Below, one piece after another: positions 33,579 through 43,790 of a DNA stretch of 64,000 nucleotides. The stretch spans positions 20,835,195 to 20,899,194 of the forward strand of contig OY776126.1 in the NCBI GenBank assembly GCA_963675135.1. Direction: 5' to 3'. The first letter of the stretch is position 1; the number at the start of each line of letters is the position of its first letter. A program made the translations under genes and the position numbers. The notes beneath the pieces are model-generated. The model did not search any database and was not told the origin of the DNA. It saw nothing but the letters and a program-made list of their open reading frames with translations. This stretch comes from Galeopsis tetrahit (lineage: Eukaryota; Streptophyta; Magnoliopsida; Lamiales; Lamiaceae).

Positions 33579-35190
33579 TAGGCGGAGTACGGAGGGAGAA
33601 ACTCAGAGTATCATCGTCGATCGCGATTCCGATCGATTGTCTTGTGACCCTTCTGTTTTTTGCACCCTGAATAGATTATTGGATTTTTGGACAACGGTTG
33701 ACTGCGCGTTACATTACATTACTTCCTCCATTTTCTTTTAACTTCTTTTCAATTTTATTATTTAACTTCAATTTTCTTTTTAAATACTACTTATTTACCT
33801 ATTTTATTTATTCAATTATCATTCACTTTATTTATAAATAATACTTTACTATAATTCATTACCCTAAATTTATTTACTTTATACATAAATTAATTGATAT
33901 TTATTAAAATTCATGACTAAAAAAATGAACATAATGAAAGAAAAAATATTCTTCTCTTAGGAGGCTTATTGAAATTTGGTCTATTTAAAAAAAAATGAAA
34001 ACTTGTATATTATTCAAATCGAAAAGGGGTTCGTGGGTTCGGGCTCCATGCGTTTGCATACCTTCGAACACAACCCAAACTAGGTTTAGACTTCAATTGC
34101 TCAAACAGGGTCCACCTAGTTGGGATTCTGAATGAACTCTTGCACATTACACTAGAATTTTGATCGAATTGAATATTAAATAACCATTTCTGGAGCAGTT
34201 AATGCTGAAACGTGGTGATCAATATGTAATTGTGAAGATTCATTAAGAGAGACTTTCATATCATTGAAGACACTATGAGGTTGTTTGACATATGACTGCC
34301 CATATTTTTTATTGTTGGACAAGAGTTTTTGAATTATTGTTGTTTGGTATAATACAATTGTTCGATCCCAATTCACTTTTTGCATCACATCAATATGTAG
34401 CAACTTGAGTCATATTTTCAAATGAATCCAACTACATTATGCATGAGTTTTTGCCCTAGGTTGTTCACATTGCTTTTCCTTATCTTATTCTCTACTTTAA
34501 AGAACTTGTGTAAAATATTTTGTACTAGTGCAAAACTTGCGGGATTTAAGAGAATGGTTATATTATTATTTTGACAAAAACTTATATGCAACGGTCTAAT
34601 ATGTGAGACGAATTTCAATCACTTATAAATTGTACTCTCTATAACCTTATTCGAATTACATTTTCAAACAAAGTAAAGTATAAACATAAAAGTAGAGTTC
34701 GATATCATAAATGAGAACGTCTCACATTATACTCCTTTATTTTTTTTAGTATTAAAAATTATATTTTATTATAAAAGTTTATTTGATTAAAAAAAAAAAG
34801 TATTCCTCCAAACACTATTTAGCACAACCAAAAAAATGTAAAACCCTTTTTTTTTTTTTTTTTTTGTAAATTGATAAAAATTGCATTAAAATACAAAGAC
34901 GTTCTTCATTCCAAGAATTTAAATGGGTGAAAGATGAGTGGAGGATGATGTGGAATGGTTATGAAAGAAGGTTTTAAACGGGAAAGAATAGAAAAAAAAT
35001 AGAATTATGAGAAAATTAGAAAATATGAATAATGGATTTATGTTGAGATACATAAAAGTAAAAAGATTCAGAAGAATTAGTATAAAGGAAAATTTATATT
35101 TTATAGATTGTACTATCTTAGTTATTTTATATGCTGAATAAAATAAAATTTTATTTGTTTTCAAATTCACTTTCCATACAAATTTTATTA
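33579..35190. other. Intergenic region upstream of Rab3GAP
   Basis: The first 150 bases are the presumed promoter and leader of the Rab3GAP gene on the minus strand. From about 33720 the text cttcctccattttcttttaac resembles the left end of a Stowaway-type MITE, without a matching right end. A long T-run lies at about 34845-34866. No coding signal was seen. Confidence 0.4.
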
Positions 35191-35423
35191 CTCCCTACGT
35201 CCATCAAAATTGTGCTCACTTATTTTTTAGGTCCACAAAAAATACGTTTATTCTATTTAAATAGTTCACTTTTAAATATTTTTTTTACTTTAATAACAAG
35301 ATTGAGTATCTATCAAATATATTTTTTACTTGTTATCCCAAATATATTTTTTATAAATAAAATATGAGTTTTTTAAAAACATGTATAAAAAAAAGTGAGC
35401 ACACTTTTTATGGATAGAGGGAG
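35191..35423. mobile_element. Stowaway MITE
   Basis: Ends ctccctacgtccat and atggatagagggag form the typical Stowaway terminal inverted repeat, flanked by TA on each side (35189-35190 and 35424-35425). The element is 233 bases, AT-rich and non-coding. These MITEs are moved in trans by Tc1/mariner transposases. Confidence 0.88.
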
Positions 35424-35541
35424 TATTTTTTTTAAAAGACCGACATAAACCATTATGTATTGGCATGGGTCATATGCCCCTCCATGAATGTTAGATACAC
35501 TCTTTTGATGCAAGTAATCCTCTCAAAACACACGTAAAAAT

Positions 35542-36067
35542 TAGGGGTGGCAATTTTCGACACGACACGATAGCACGATACGAATCCGACACGAAAATTG
35601 CGGGTTAGTGTTTGGCCTTATCGGGTTCGTGTCGGGTTCGTGTCAACCCGTTAAGTACGATAAAATTAACAGGTAACCCATTAACCTGTTAACAACCCGT
35701 TAACCTGTTATTTACCTGATATGACACGACACGATAATGACACGTATCTGATAATAACACGATAATCTTTTATATTTATATAAATATATTATTTTTTATA
35801 TATTTAATACAATTTTAAATTGATTTATTTTCTTATCGTGTCGTTATCGTGTTGTTATCGTGTTACGTGTCGTTATCGTGTCGTGTCATGTCGACACGAA
35901 AATTATCGTGTTGTTATCGTGTCGTGTCGTGTCGACACGAAAATTATCGTGTTCGTGTCGTGTCGACACAGATCCTTATCGTGTCGTGTTCGTGTTTGGC
36001 CTTATCGTGTCGTGTCACTATCGTGTCGACACGAAACACGACACGATAGCACGAATTGCCAGCCCTA
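35542..36067. mobile_element. hAT-type MITE rich in CGTGTCG words
   Basis: The ends taggggtggcaa and ttgccagccct followed by a are inverted repeats, and the flanks cgtaaaaa (35533-35540) and cgtaaaat (36068-36075) give an 8-base target duplication with one mismatch. The interior consists largely of tatcgtgtcgtgtcg words in both orientations. Non-coding; frames seen here are artefacts of the repeat. Confidence 0.75.
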
Positions 36068-36496
36068 CGTAAAATAGATGTATTTCCCGCAAATTATCTA
36101 TTATACCATTTTTTTTCTTTTAAAATTTTGTATGATAAATGTACACCCCTCTAAATTCCTAATTTTCCTTCATCTTTCCCAACCTTATTTCTTCCTCATT
36201 TAAACCCTAAACCCCTCTTTTTTCTCACACCAATCCAGCCGCCGCCGCCCACCGCTGCTCCCCCTCTCCCTTCCTTTTTTTTTTTTTTGCTTCGCCCCTC
36301 CCATCTGCTTGTGTCTGCCTCCGCGCCGCCTTCCGCCGCCTCAATACTAGTTTTTTTTATCTATTTCGTACGCCGGCCGACCGCCACATTCTCCACGATC
36401 CCCTCTTATCGTTTCCACCTTCTCCCCAGATGGCTTCTTCTTTGACGACTCCTCCCTCCTCTTTCTTCGAAACAGTAAAAAAGATAGGGTTTTCTT

Positions 36497-36558
36497 TTTC
36501 ATTTTCGACAAGAAATTGTTGACCATAAACATTGTGGTCGACAATTTCTTGTCGAAAA
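36497..36558. repeat. Long near-perfect hairpin inside MULE A
   Basis: Two arms of 26 bases starting cattttcgacaagaaattgt pair with one G-U mismatch around a loop of about 9 bases. The size resembles a short miRNA-like foldback. No function is shown by the sequence. Confidence 0.8.
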
Positions 36559-37726
36559 TGAAGTTTTTTTTAAAAAAAAAATCATTTCGGTAAACTGTTG
36601 TCGACAAGTGTATTTTTCGTTGATAATCTACTCTGTGAAGCCAAATGTATACATATTTTTTTAATTTCTAAATTTGTTTAGACGCTGGCGGTTACTGCTT
36701 CCCTTAAAATTAGTGTTAGAAATTAGGTTTTATGGGTTGTATCTATCTTAACTTATTTTACTAGAAGGATAAATTGAGTATTTTACATGTATATTTAATT
36801 TATAAATGAAAGGGGTGTATCTAACATTCATGGAGGGGCATATAACCCACGCCTTAGACCATCTCCAATGGTACGTGATAAATGGAGTTTTACTTCATTT
36901 ATGAAGTTTTGCTCCCTCCAACTGTACTGTATTTTAAAGTTTTGAAATAGAGTTTTGAATAGTAAACTCTATATATGGAGTTTACTATTCAAAACTCTAT
37001 ATTTTATACGGAGTATCTATTATTTTATTAATATTTTCAATTCTGTATTACAATTCTATATTAATAATTTGTTAAATATAATTACAATTCTATTGTTATA
37101 CTAATTTATAATTTAATTTTAATTGTGTAATTTATTTATTTTTTGTGTATTATTATTACCTACAAAAAAATAACGTAAAATACAATAAAACATACATTAT
37201 ATATTAAATATGAAATACATTACATATTAAAATTAACGAACATACATGCATTACCTAGCTATAACACCGACATATTAAAATAAGTGAACACAAACTGAAA
37301 AGAAATACAAATAATAAACGTTATTGATCATTTGTGGGAGGAGTACTCTAATTCACAAGATTGTTAGTGTTATTTATTCTAATTTAAACGTAATAAGTGT
37401 AATCGTGTTGTATTAGATTATACTCACGTGTATCATTTTATGTCATTATATGTTTCGTAATTTTATATTTAAATAAAAATAATATTTGAAAACTACAAGT
37501 TTATTTACATTTTATGATTTTGATAAATTTAATAATATTTAATTTATAATTTAATTTACTAATTGAATATTTAATTATATAAATTAATTTAAATACAAAG
37601 ATAAATATATTATTTAATGATTGTAATATATTAAAAATGATTAAAATAATAAATAAAGTAAGATATAGAGTTTCATGGTTGGAGAAGGTTTTTAAAATAG
37701 AGTTTGAAAAAGTGTAATTTGAAGTT

Positions 37727-38923
37727 GGGCGCGGCTAAAGGCACCCGGATTTCCTATGAGTACACCCAGAGGATGAGAACACACACAAAACGGATGAGGA
37801 CACCCACCTGGAAAACCCAAAAATGTCCTTAACATTTCTCCCTCTCCCTCCCTCCCTTCTCTCCATTCGGTACACCCACCCCTCCATCTTCCCCAAACCT
37901 CTCCCCCACTCCATCAACGTTTTTTCGCACCACTCTCACTCCATTTTCGCACCACTCCCACTCCCACTACCTGCGACGTCGAAGAAGAGAAAGAGAGAGC
38001 ACCGTTCTTCCCCACTCCATCGTTTTTTCAGAGAATAGGAGCTCGCGTTTTTTTTTTCATTTTACAAAAATGGTTAAAGGTTATTTTTTCTTGCTTATAT
38101 TTGAGAAGAAGAGTAGGACACATGTTTAATTTCGGTTTTTGTTTGTTAAAACATTGGTTTTATTGTTGTATGGTTTAGGTTTTGTTTTTTTAATTTGGGG
38201 TTAATTCATGCATGTGTTGATTAAGGTTGGTTTTTTGTGTTATAATCATGTTTATGTGTAGAATGTATCAATTTTTGATGTGTTAGGATGAAAATAAATC
38301 AATGGACATCTAATTGGCATGGTTTAGCACGATTGCAGCGTTTTGGACTGGTTTTTCGAACATGGACCCAATGTTGGGAAGTTTTTTTCGAACATGGACC
38401 CAATGTTGGGAAGTTTTTTTCGAACATTTGTCAAATGTTCGAAAATTTGTTCGTTACATAGACTTTTGGGTAAAAAATTCAACCAAGTAAAACTCGCGGA
38501 AGTTTTTTTCGAACATGGACCGAATGTTGGGAAGTTTTTTTCGAACATTTGTCAAATGTTCGAAAATCTGTTCGTTACAGAGACTTTTGGGTTAAAAATT
38601 CGACCAAGTAAAACTCGCGGAAGTTTTTTTCGAACATGGACCCAATGTTGGGAAGTTTTTTTCAAACATAGACCCAATGTTGGGAAAAAAATTTCGAACA
38701 TGGACCCAATGTTGGGAAGTTTTTTTCGAACATGGACCCAATGTTGGGAAGAAGTGATGACCCTTCGAATTCTCGCGTTTAAATAGGAGGTGGGTGTACT
38801 CATCCGGCGTTTTTTTTTTAAAAGTACAGGAGGGGTAAATACGTCATTTCGCAACACCCTTGGGATAAAAAAAATTTCCTGTGGGTGTACTCATAGGAAA
38901 TCCGGGTGCCTTTAGCCGCGCCC
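37727..38923. mobile_element. Non-autonomous MULE B with palindrome array
   Basis: The 1197-base element has perfect terminal inverted repeats of about 42 bases starting gggcgcggctaaaggcaccc, and a perfect 9-base target duplication tttgaagtt (37718-37726 and 38924-38932). The left interior is CT-rich (ccctccctccc), possibly derived from a gene leader, and the right interior is a tandem array of short palindromes (38355-38760). Open frames across the array merely translate the repeat. No transposase is present. Confidence 0.9.
38355..38760. repeat. Array of short palindromic repeats with higher-order structure
   Basis: A unit of about 31 bases, cgaacatggacccaatgttg followed by ggaag and a T-run, recurs about eight times. 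Each unit has the small inverted repeat ccaa..ttgg. A second type, cgaacatttgtcaaatgttcg, is a 10-base-arm perfect palindrome around one base. A larger block of about 130 bases containing both types and gtaaaactcgcgg occurs twice. Confidence 0.9.
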
Positions 38924-39269
38924 TTTGAAGTTTAGAAATCTTCATTTGAAAGTTTGTGGTTAGAGATGGACTTATTTATTTTAAATTGGATTGGGCGTGG
39001 AAAATAACCACTCGAACTTGGGCCAATAATTATCACCAGCCCAGCCCAAATTATTGCGTGAGGCAAGAACTTCACCCGCGTAGAAGGTTCTCGAATAGCC
39101 GTGGCGCACAAGTATATCACTCGTATCCAAACAGCACCTTAACGACCTTTCTAGATAATCCAAATTCTGCCATTTCTATTTTCTTCCTTCTCTATTAAAC
39201 CAGCTGAAGAAGAAAACTATCTCATATTTTCAATCGGAGTGTGTTCAGAAGCGATTATTTCAGAAGAAA

Positions 39270-41003
39270 ATGGCAGGAATTACTCAGGATTGGGAGCCCG
39301 TCGTGATCCGCAAGAAGGCTCCCACCTCCGCCGCTCGTAAGGATGAGAAAGCTGTCAACGCTGCCCGCCGCGCCGGAGCCGAGATCGAAACTGTTAAGAA
39401 GTGTGAGTGCTCGTATTTGCGTCTTACTTTTCGTTTATTTTATTTGTTTTTGTTTTTACTAGTTGTTAATTGATTGATGTCTGTTGATATCTGCTGGCTT
39501 GTGTTCGTGTTTTAACGCAATTACGTATTACCCGATAGTAAACCGTGAAAATCGTGTAATTTTTGTCTCGATTTCACTGTCCTTTGATCTAATACGTTCT
39601 CTTGATCATATTATTATCTTGAAAAAAATATATAAATTTCTTGTCACGTTTCTTGTATAGCTATTTCCTTACAAATATCACTATTCCACAGTTAATCTAT
39701 TTCAAGATGATTTGCGATATAGGATTTACCCGCATGTGTTTATGCTTGAGTTTGTCTTTTAACAACTTAATCGCTGGAAGCTACTCTTTTCAACACTCAA
39801 AACATTTCTGTCAAAGACAAGCTGAAAACTGCTTTAAAAAAGAAAATAATACAAGCACCACTTTTGTAGGATAAATACATCTTGGGCTTTAATCCTGAAT
39901 TAGTCTGATTCCGCATATAGTGGAAACTTAACACAAATGCGCCTGAATCCTGATATCTATGTTTTGTTCTGTTTAAATATAGTTTGGTTGTGCTAGCCTT
40001 GCAATCATGTTATAGGCCAAATTTTGTGTTGTGTGCTTATTCCTTGTGCCATTCATGTGAATCTGATTGTGTTCGGACTCTTTGTTGGATCACCTGAGAT
40101 AATCCTTTGTAACTTATTCACTGATCATAATTATCTGTTGCGCTGCAGCTACCGCTGGGACAAATAAGGCTGCTAAAAGCACCACTACTCTCAACACCAG
40201 GAAGCTAGATGAAGAGACGGAAGTTCTAGCTCGTGAGTTGAAATTATTTGCTTCTTTAACTGAATTCATTTTTCTACCAATTTGCACTTGATCTTATCAT
40301 GCTTGTGTTACAATGTGTATGTTGTCTGCTTCTTTGTTTTCGTTGAGCAAATTGTGAACATAGAAATGCTTCATTTGTTGAACTGATCCAACTGAGAATT
40401 GAAAAACATACAAAATATCAAGTATCAACATAGAACATTTACTATAACGTGTTTTGTCCTCCTTAGGATGATGTGTATCTCCATTATCTCTTACATGGAG
40501 AAAGGGATGAAAAAACAATGAACCCCCCACAGTACAATGTGATGGTTTATTATATCTTAGGATGATGGTTTATTATATACGTTGGATTTGCATCTGCATC
40601 TTGTAATTCTGCAAGTGTGTGGTTGAAGGTTTGTTACATTTTTTATGTTACTAAATGTGTGATTGGTGTAGTGACAAATGTTTATTTACAAATGATGACA
40701 CACAGATGAGAAGGTTCCAACAGAGCTAAAAAAGGCGATCATGCAGGGTCGAACGGATAAGAAATTCACCCAAGCTCAGCTTGCTCAGGTTCTTTGCCTT
40801 CCCTCTGTCAATACTAAAACACTAGATGTTTGTCCTTGGTATTTTACACGCATCGTATGCTTGTGTTGTGTGTTGCATTGCAGATCATAAACGAAAAGCC
40901 ACAAGTAATCCAAGAATATGAATCTGGTAAAGCAATTCCTAACCAGCAGATCATAACTAAACTGGAGAGGGCACTTGGCGTCAAACTCCGTGGAAAGAAA
41001 TAA
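39270..41003 (+). CDS. MBF1: Multiprotein-bridging factor 1 (MBF1a/b type), four exons
   Basis: Exons 39270-39402, 40149-40232, 40706-40788 and 40884-41003 join at GT..AG sites in phase and encode 139 residues, the usual length. MBF1 is a transcriptional coactivator that bridges TBP and bZIP-type activators, and in plants it acts in stress and ethylene responses. The N-terminal MBF1 domain begins MAGITQDWEPVVIRKKAPT and includes NAARRAGAEIETVKK. The C-terminal Cro/C1-type helix-turn-helix has KFTQAQLAQIINEKPQVIQE and ends LERALGVKLRGKK. The short form without an extra insert fits the constitutive MBF1a/MBF1b group rather than heat-inducible MBF1c. The ATG is preceded by an A-rich leader (cagaagaaa). 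The upstream 300 bases separate it from a nest of transposons that may contribute to its promoter. Confidence 0.96.
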
Positions 41004-41364
41004 TAATAGTCTAAAAATTCAACTTGTCTTTGCCGTTCTATCTTGTTTCTTCGTTTGTTCTTGGACTTGGTTTCTGTGAATAATGAATGTGTATGTGTTT
41101 TAGCTGGCTGCTGAACTGTGGAACAAACTTCATTCCTTCTCTCTTCAATCTATAAGATCATATGTATTTTTACGTGATTATTATATATAAAATTAAATCA
41201 GAGTTCGTATTGAGAGATAGGCTCACGAAAACATTGGCTCAACAATGCCTTATATTGTCCCGCCAAAAACACAAATTGTAATTGTCCACTGCATTGAAGT
41301 ACTTACCTTGCACAAAAATTACTCCTATATGTTAAATTTTGTAAATTTTTATGAATAAAGTAAA
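41004..41364. other. MBF1 3' flank
   Basis: Presumed 3' untranslated region and downstream flank of MBF1, with gaataatgaatgtg near 41076 as a possible weak polyadenylation signal. Nothing else recognised. Confidence 0.4.
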
Positions 41365-42435
41365 GGGCTAGTCTTGCATGAAATATTGCATATATGCATT
41401 TCAGTTATTCACACACATGTTCTTTATAAATACACTCACAAACTTAATTCACACACACATTTTTTATAAATACACCAACAAACTTAATTCACACACATTT
41501 TTTATAAATACACCCACTGACAGCTTAATTCGAAATTTTTAATCCGTTTATTTTACTTGTTTCTGTGATTTTTTATCTTTTATTTTATTGTCGAACGCGT
41601 GATATTAAATGTAGTAATTCAAATTGTAATATGTAGTAATACACATTATTTTATGTAGTAATAACACAAAATATTTATATAATAATACAAATTCTTTTAT
41701 TTAGTAACACGTTTTTTCTAGTGTTTTTATTGATGTAGTAACTCACATTATAATACGTAGTAACATATATTATCGAATGTAGTAAACACAATAATCATGT
41801 TGTAATACAAAATGTTTTATTGTAGGATGATGCAAAAAATATTAGATTATTTGATAAAGTTACATATAGTAACAAACGTCTATTCAATGTAGTAATTCAT
41901 ACTGTAGTATGTAGTAACATATAATTTTTTTTGTAGTAAAACAAATTATTACATGTAGTAATAACACAATTTTATATAGTAATACCGATTCGTTTATTTT
42001 TTTTTTTTTATTGATTAAGTAACTCACATTATAATATATAGTAACATATATAATTGCATGTAGTAAGATATATTATTGCACGTAATACAAAATAACATTA
42101 ACCCATAATAATTAGTATTAAAGAATATTTAAAGAAATATAAAATATTTAAGGATTAAGGTCATCGTAAATTGCAGCGTCCGACCACGGCTTGAGATGAC
42201 CGAAAACTGCTCGGAGAAGATGACCATGTTTAATTTCTGTTAGTGGATGCATTTATAAAAAATGTGTGTGTGAATTAAACTTGTGGGTGTATTTATAAAA
42301 AATGTGTGTGTGAATTAAGCTTGTGGGTGCATTTATAAAAAATGTGTGTGAATTAAGCTTGTGGGTGTATTTATAAAGAACATGTGTGTGAATGACTGAA
42401 ATGCATTTATGCAATATTGCATATAAGTTTTTGTG
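41365..42435. mobile_element. MULE-like element with minisatellite terminal repeats
   Basis: The 9-base direct repeat taaagtaaa (41356-41364, 42436-42444) flanks a 1071-base element whose ends are imperfect inverted repeats (clear from about 41380 inward: atattgcatatatgcatttcag against ctgaaatgcatttatgcaatat). Each terminal region is built from minisatellite copies of gtgggtgtatttataaa plus tgtgtgtgaattaa, inverted relative to each other. The middle has many gtagtaa words. A second copy lies at 1-654. No coding content. Confidence 0.65.
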
Positions 42436-42444
42436 TAAAGTAAA

Positions 42445-42761
42445 TAAATTAGTTGGGTTAAAATTGAATTTAAAAATAAAGATACTAACAATATTTTAAT
42501 CATAAAAGTATTTGGAACGTTTGCGGACAGCTTGTATTAAAACTTAATTTATTTTTGTAAAAAGTTGTGCCTCCACCATCATTAAAACGTGCACCCTCCA
42601 CACGTTTTCGGGTCATTATACAATTCTGGAGCTTTGCAAGTTAGCAATAGCATGCCGTGTACAAGTTATTATGAAAAATATTTAACTTTATAATATGTTT
42701 ACTTCCTCAGGAGAGAGTATGTTTTAATTCGGTTCACGATTAATTCCGCTCCTTTCCAATA
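42445..42761. other. Short intergenic spacer
   Basis: AT-rich spacer between two transposable elements; nothing recognisable on either strand. Confidence 0.4.
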
Positions 42762-42769
42762 GATTTTTC

Positions 42770-43551
42770 TAGGGGTGATCATAAAATTTTAAAAACTGCC
42801 AAAACCGACCGAACCGCACCGCACCGTTAGTTTAAAAAATCGCTTTAAACCGCGGTTAAAATAATTATATGAAACGCACCGCTATAACGGTGCAATTTTA
42901 GGTGATTAACTGCACCGACCGCACCGTTAATTTAATAAATAATTATATACAAAAAAAATTAGTATTATATATTAGACCATTAATATTAATAATTATATAT
43001 TTTTTAATATATAAAAGTTAATTGATACGGAAGGGAACCAGTACTTTGCTTTTCTCTGTTTCTTTGCTTTTCTGTGAGAGATTATAACTTTTGTAGGGGT
43101 ATATCTTATAATTATACCCTATTAATAATAAAAAATTTGGTTGTTCCAAAAAAATAAATAAAAATTAATTGATCATATATAATGTATTCTAATTTCACTA
43201 CGACACGCATACTAATATTGGAGTAATATATTTTTTATAATATTAAGACATTTATTTTGTAATGCATTTAACATTTTTTAGTTTTAGTTAAATCTTGAGA
43301 ATTTTAATGGTCATTTGACATTAATATTAAGTTTGTATAATTTTAATTTTTCGTTTGTAATTGTATGATATACTATTATATAATAATAAACCGCCAAATC
43401 GCCCGAAACCGACCGTAACCGTTTAAAACCGCTTGTTCATTTTTACGAAATAAACCGCGGTTTAGAATTGTATACTAAACCGAACCGCAAGTAGCAAGGC
43501 AATTTGATTTTTGTCAAAAAAAACCGCCAAACCGCACCGTGATCACCCCTA
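42770..43551. mobile_element. Non-autonomous hAT element
   Basis: Ends taggggtgatca and tgatcacccct plus a are perfect 12-base inverted repeats, and gatttttc flanks both sides (42762-42769 and 43552-43559) as a perfect 8-base target duplication. Interior ends are rich in accgaccgaaccgcaccg words and their complements. The 782 bases include a nested small retro-insertion (43027-43160). No transposase. Confidence 0.9.
43027..43160 (+). mobile_element. Truncated retroposon (LINE or SINE 3' end) nested in the hAT element
   Basis: A non-repetitive segment of about 134 bases ending ttccaaaaaaataaataa is bordered by aaaagttaattgat and aaaattaattgat, a 13-14 base target duplication with one difference. 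The A-rich tail and duplication length fit target-primed insertion, and the inserted text differs in composition from the host hAT element. The parent family is unknown. Confidence 0.55.
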
Positions 43552-43559
43552 GATTTTTC

Positions 43560-43790
43560 AGTTAAGCTGCCAAGGTATGATGGAGTATTCTAAAGTGAAT
43601 CAGGGGCGGAGGAAAAAAGAAATAGAAATAGATTCCAAAAGCGAATACCACCAAACTTGAATAACATCACAAAATGCACAATTCAGATAATGTACATAGC
43701 ATGGCACATTTCCATCATCATCAATTCAAGCAAACACTTTTAATACACATACAATTCAAAGTAAAGTAAAGTGGCAGGCTCACCGTATTA
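43560..43790. other. 3' flank of the Tubby-like gene
   Basis: Presumed 3' untranslated region of the minus-strand Tubby-like gene. No other element was seen. Confidence 0.4.

Larger units (their letters stand above)
35462..36853. mobile_element. Non-autonomous MULE A with possible captured sequence
   Basis: Inverted ends of at least 45 bases begin ggcatgggtcatatgcccc and end ggggcatataacccacgcc. The target duplication is ttatgtatt (35453-35461) against ttatttatt, of which the last six bases now lie at 38975-38980 because another element inserted at its TTA. The interior has a hAT-type MITE (35542-36067), a GC-rich stretch at 36236-36350 with gccgccgcc words unlike the surroundings, and a long hairpin at 36497-36558. 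The GC-rich piece may be a captured gene fragment as in Pack-MULEs; no homology is recognised. Confidence 0.72.
36857..38971. mobile_element. PIF/Harbinger-like (Tourist-type) element with nested MULE
   Basis: The left end gaccatctccaatggt and right end gtggttagagatggac are imperfect inverted repeats, flanked by TTA on both sides (36854-36856, 38972-38974), the standard PIF/Harbinger target duplication. Removing MULE B (37727-38923 plus its duplication) leaves about 0.9 kb of AT-rich, non-coding sequence. An inner palindrome around tagtaaactctatatatgga lies near 36950-37000. The TTA insertion site coincides exactly with the edge of MULE A. Confidence 0.68.

Noticed and set aside
35820..36077. 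Several overlapping open frames near a Cys/Val/Arg-rich sequence
   Set aside because: They are readings of the cgtgtcg repeat words of a hAT-type MITE, open in several frames at once.
37823..38038. 71-codon frame in the CT-rich part of MULE B
   Set aside because: Low-complexity Pro/Ser/Leu reading of a pyrimidine tract inside a transposon; no start context or homology.
38355..38760. CRISPR-like array
   Set aside because: Regular repeats are present, but there are no unique spacers, and the context is a plant MULE with clear target duplication.
38343..38786. 147-codon open frame on the plus strand
   Set aside because: It translates the palindromic repeat array of MULE B; the residues follow the repeat period and no homologue is recognisable.
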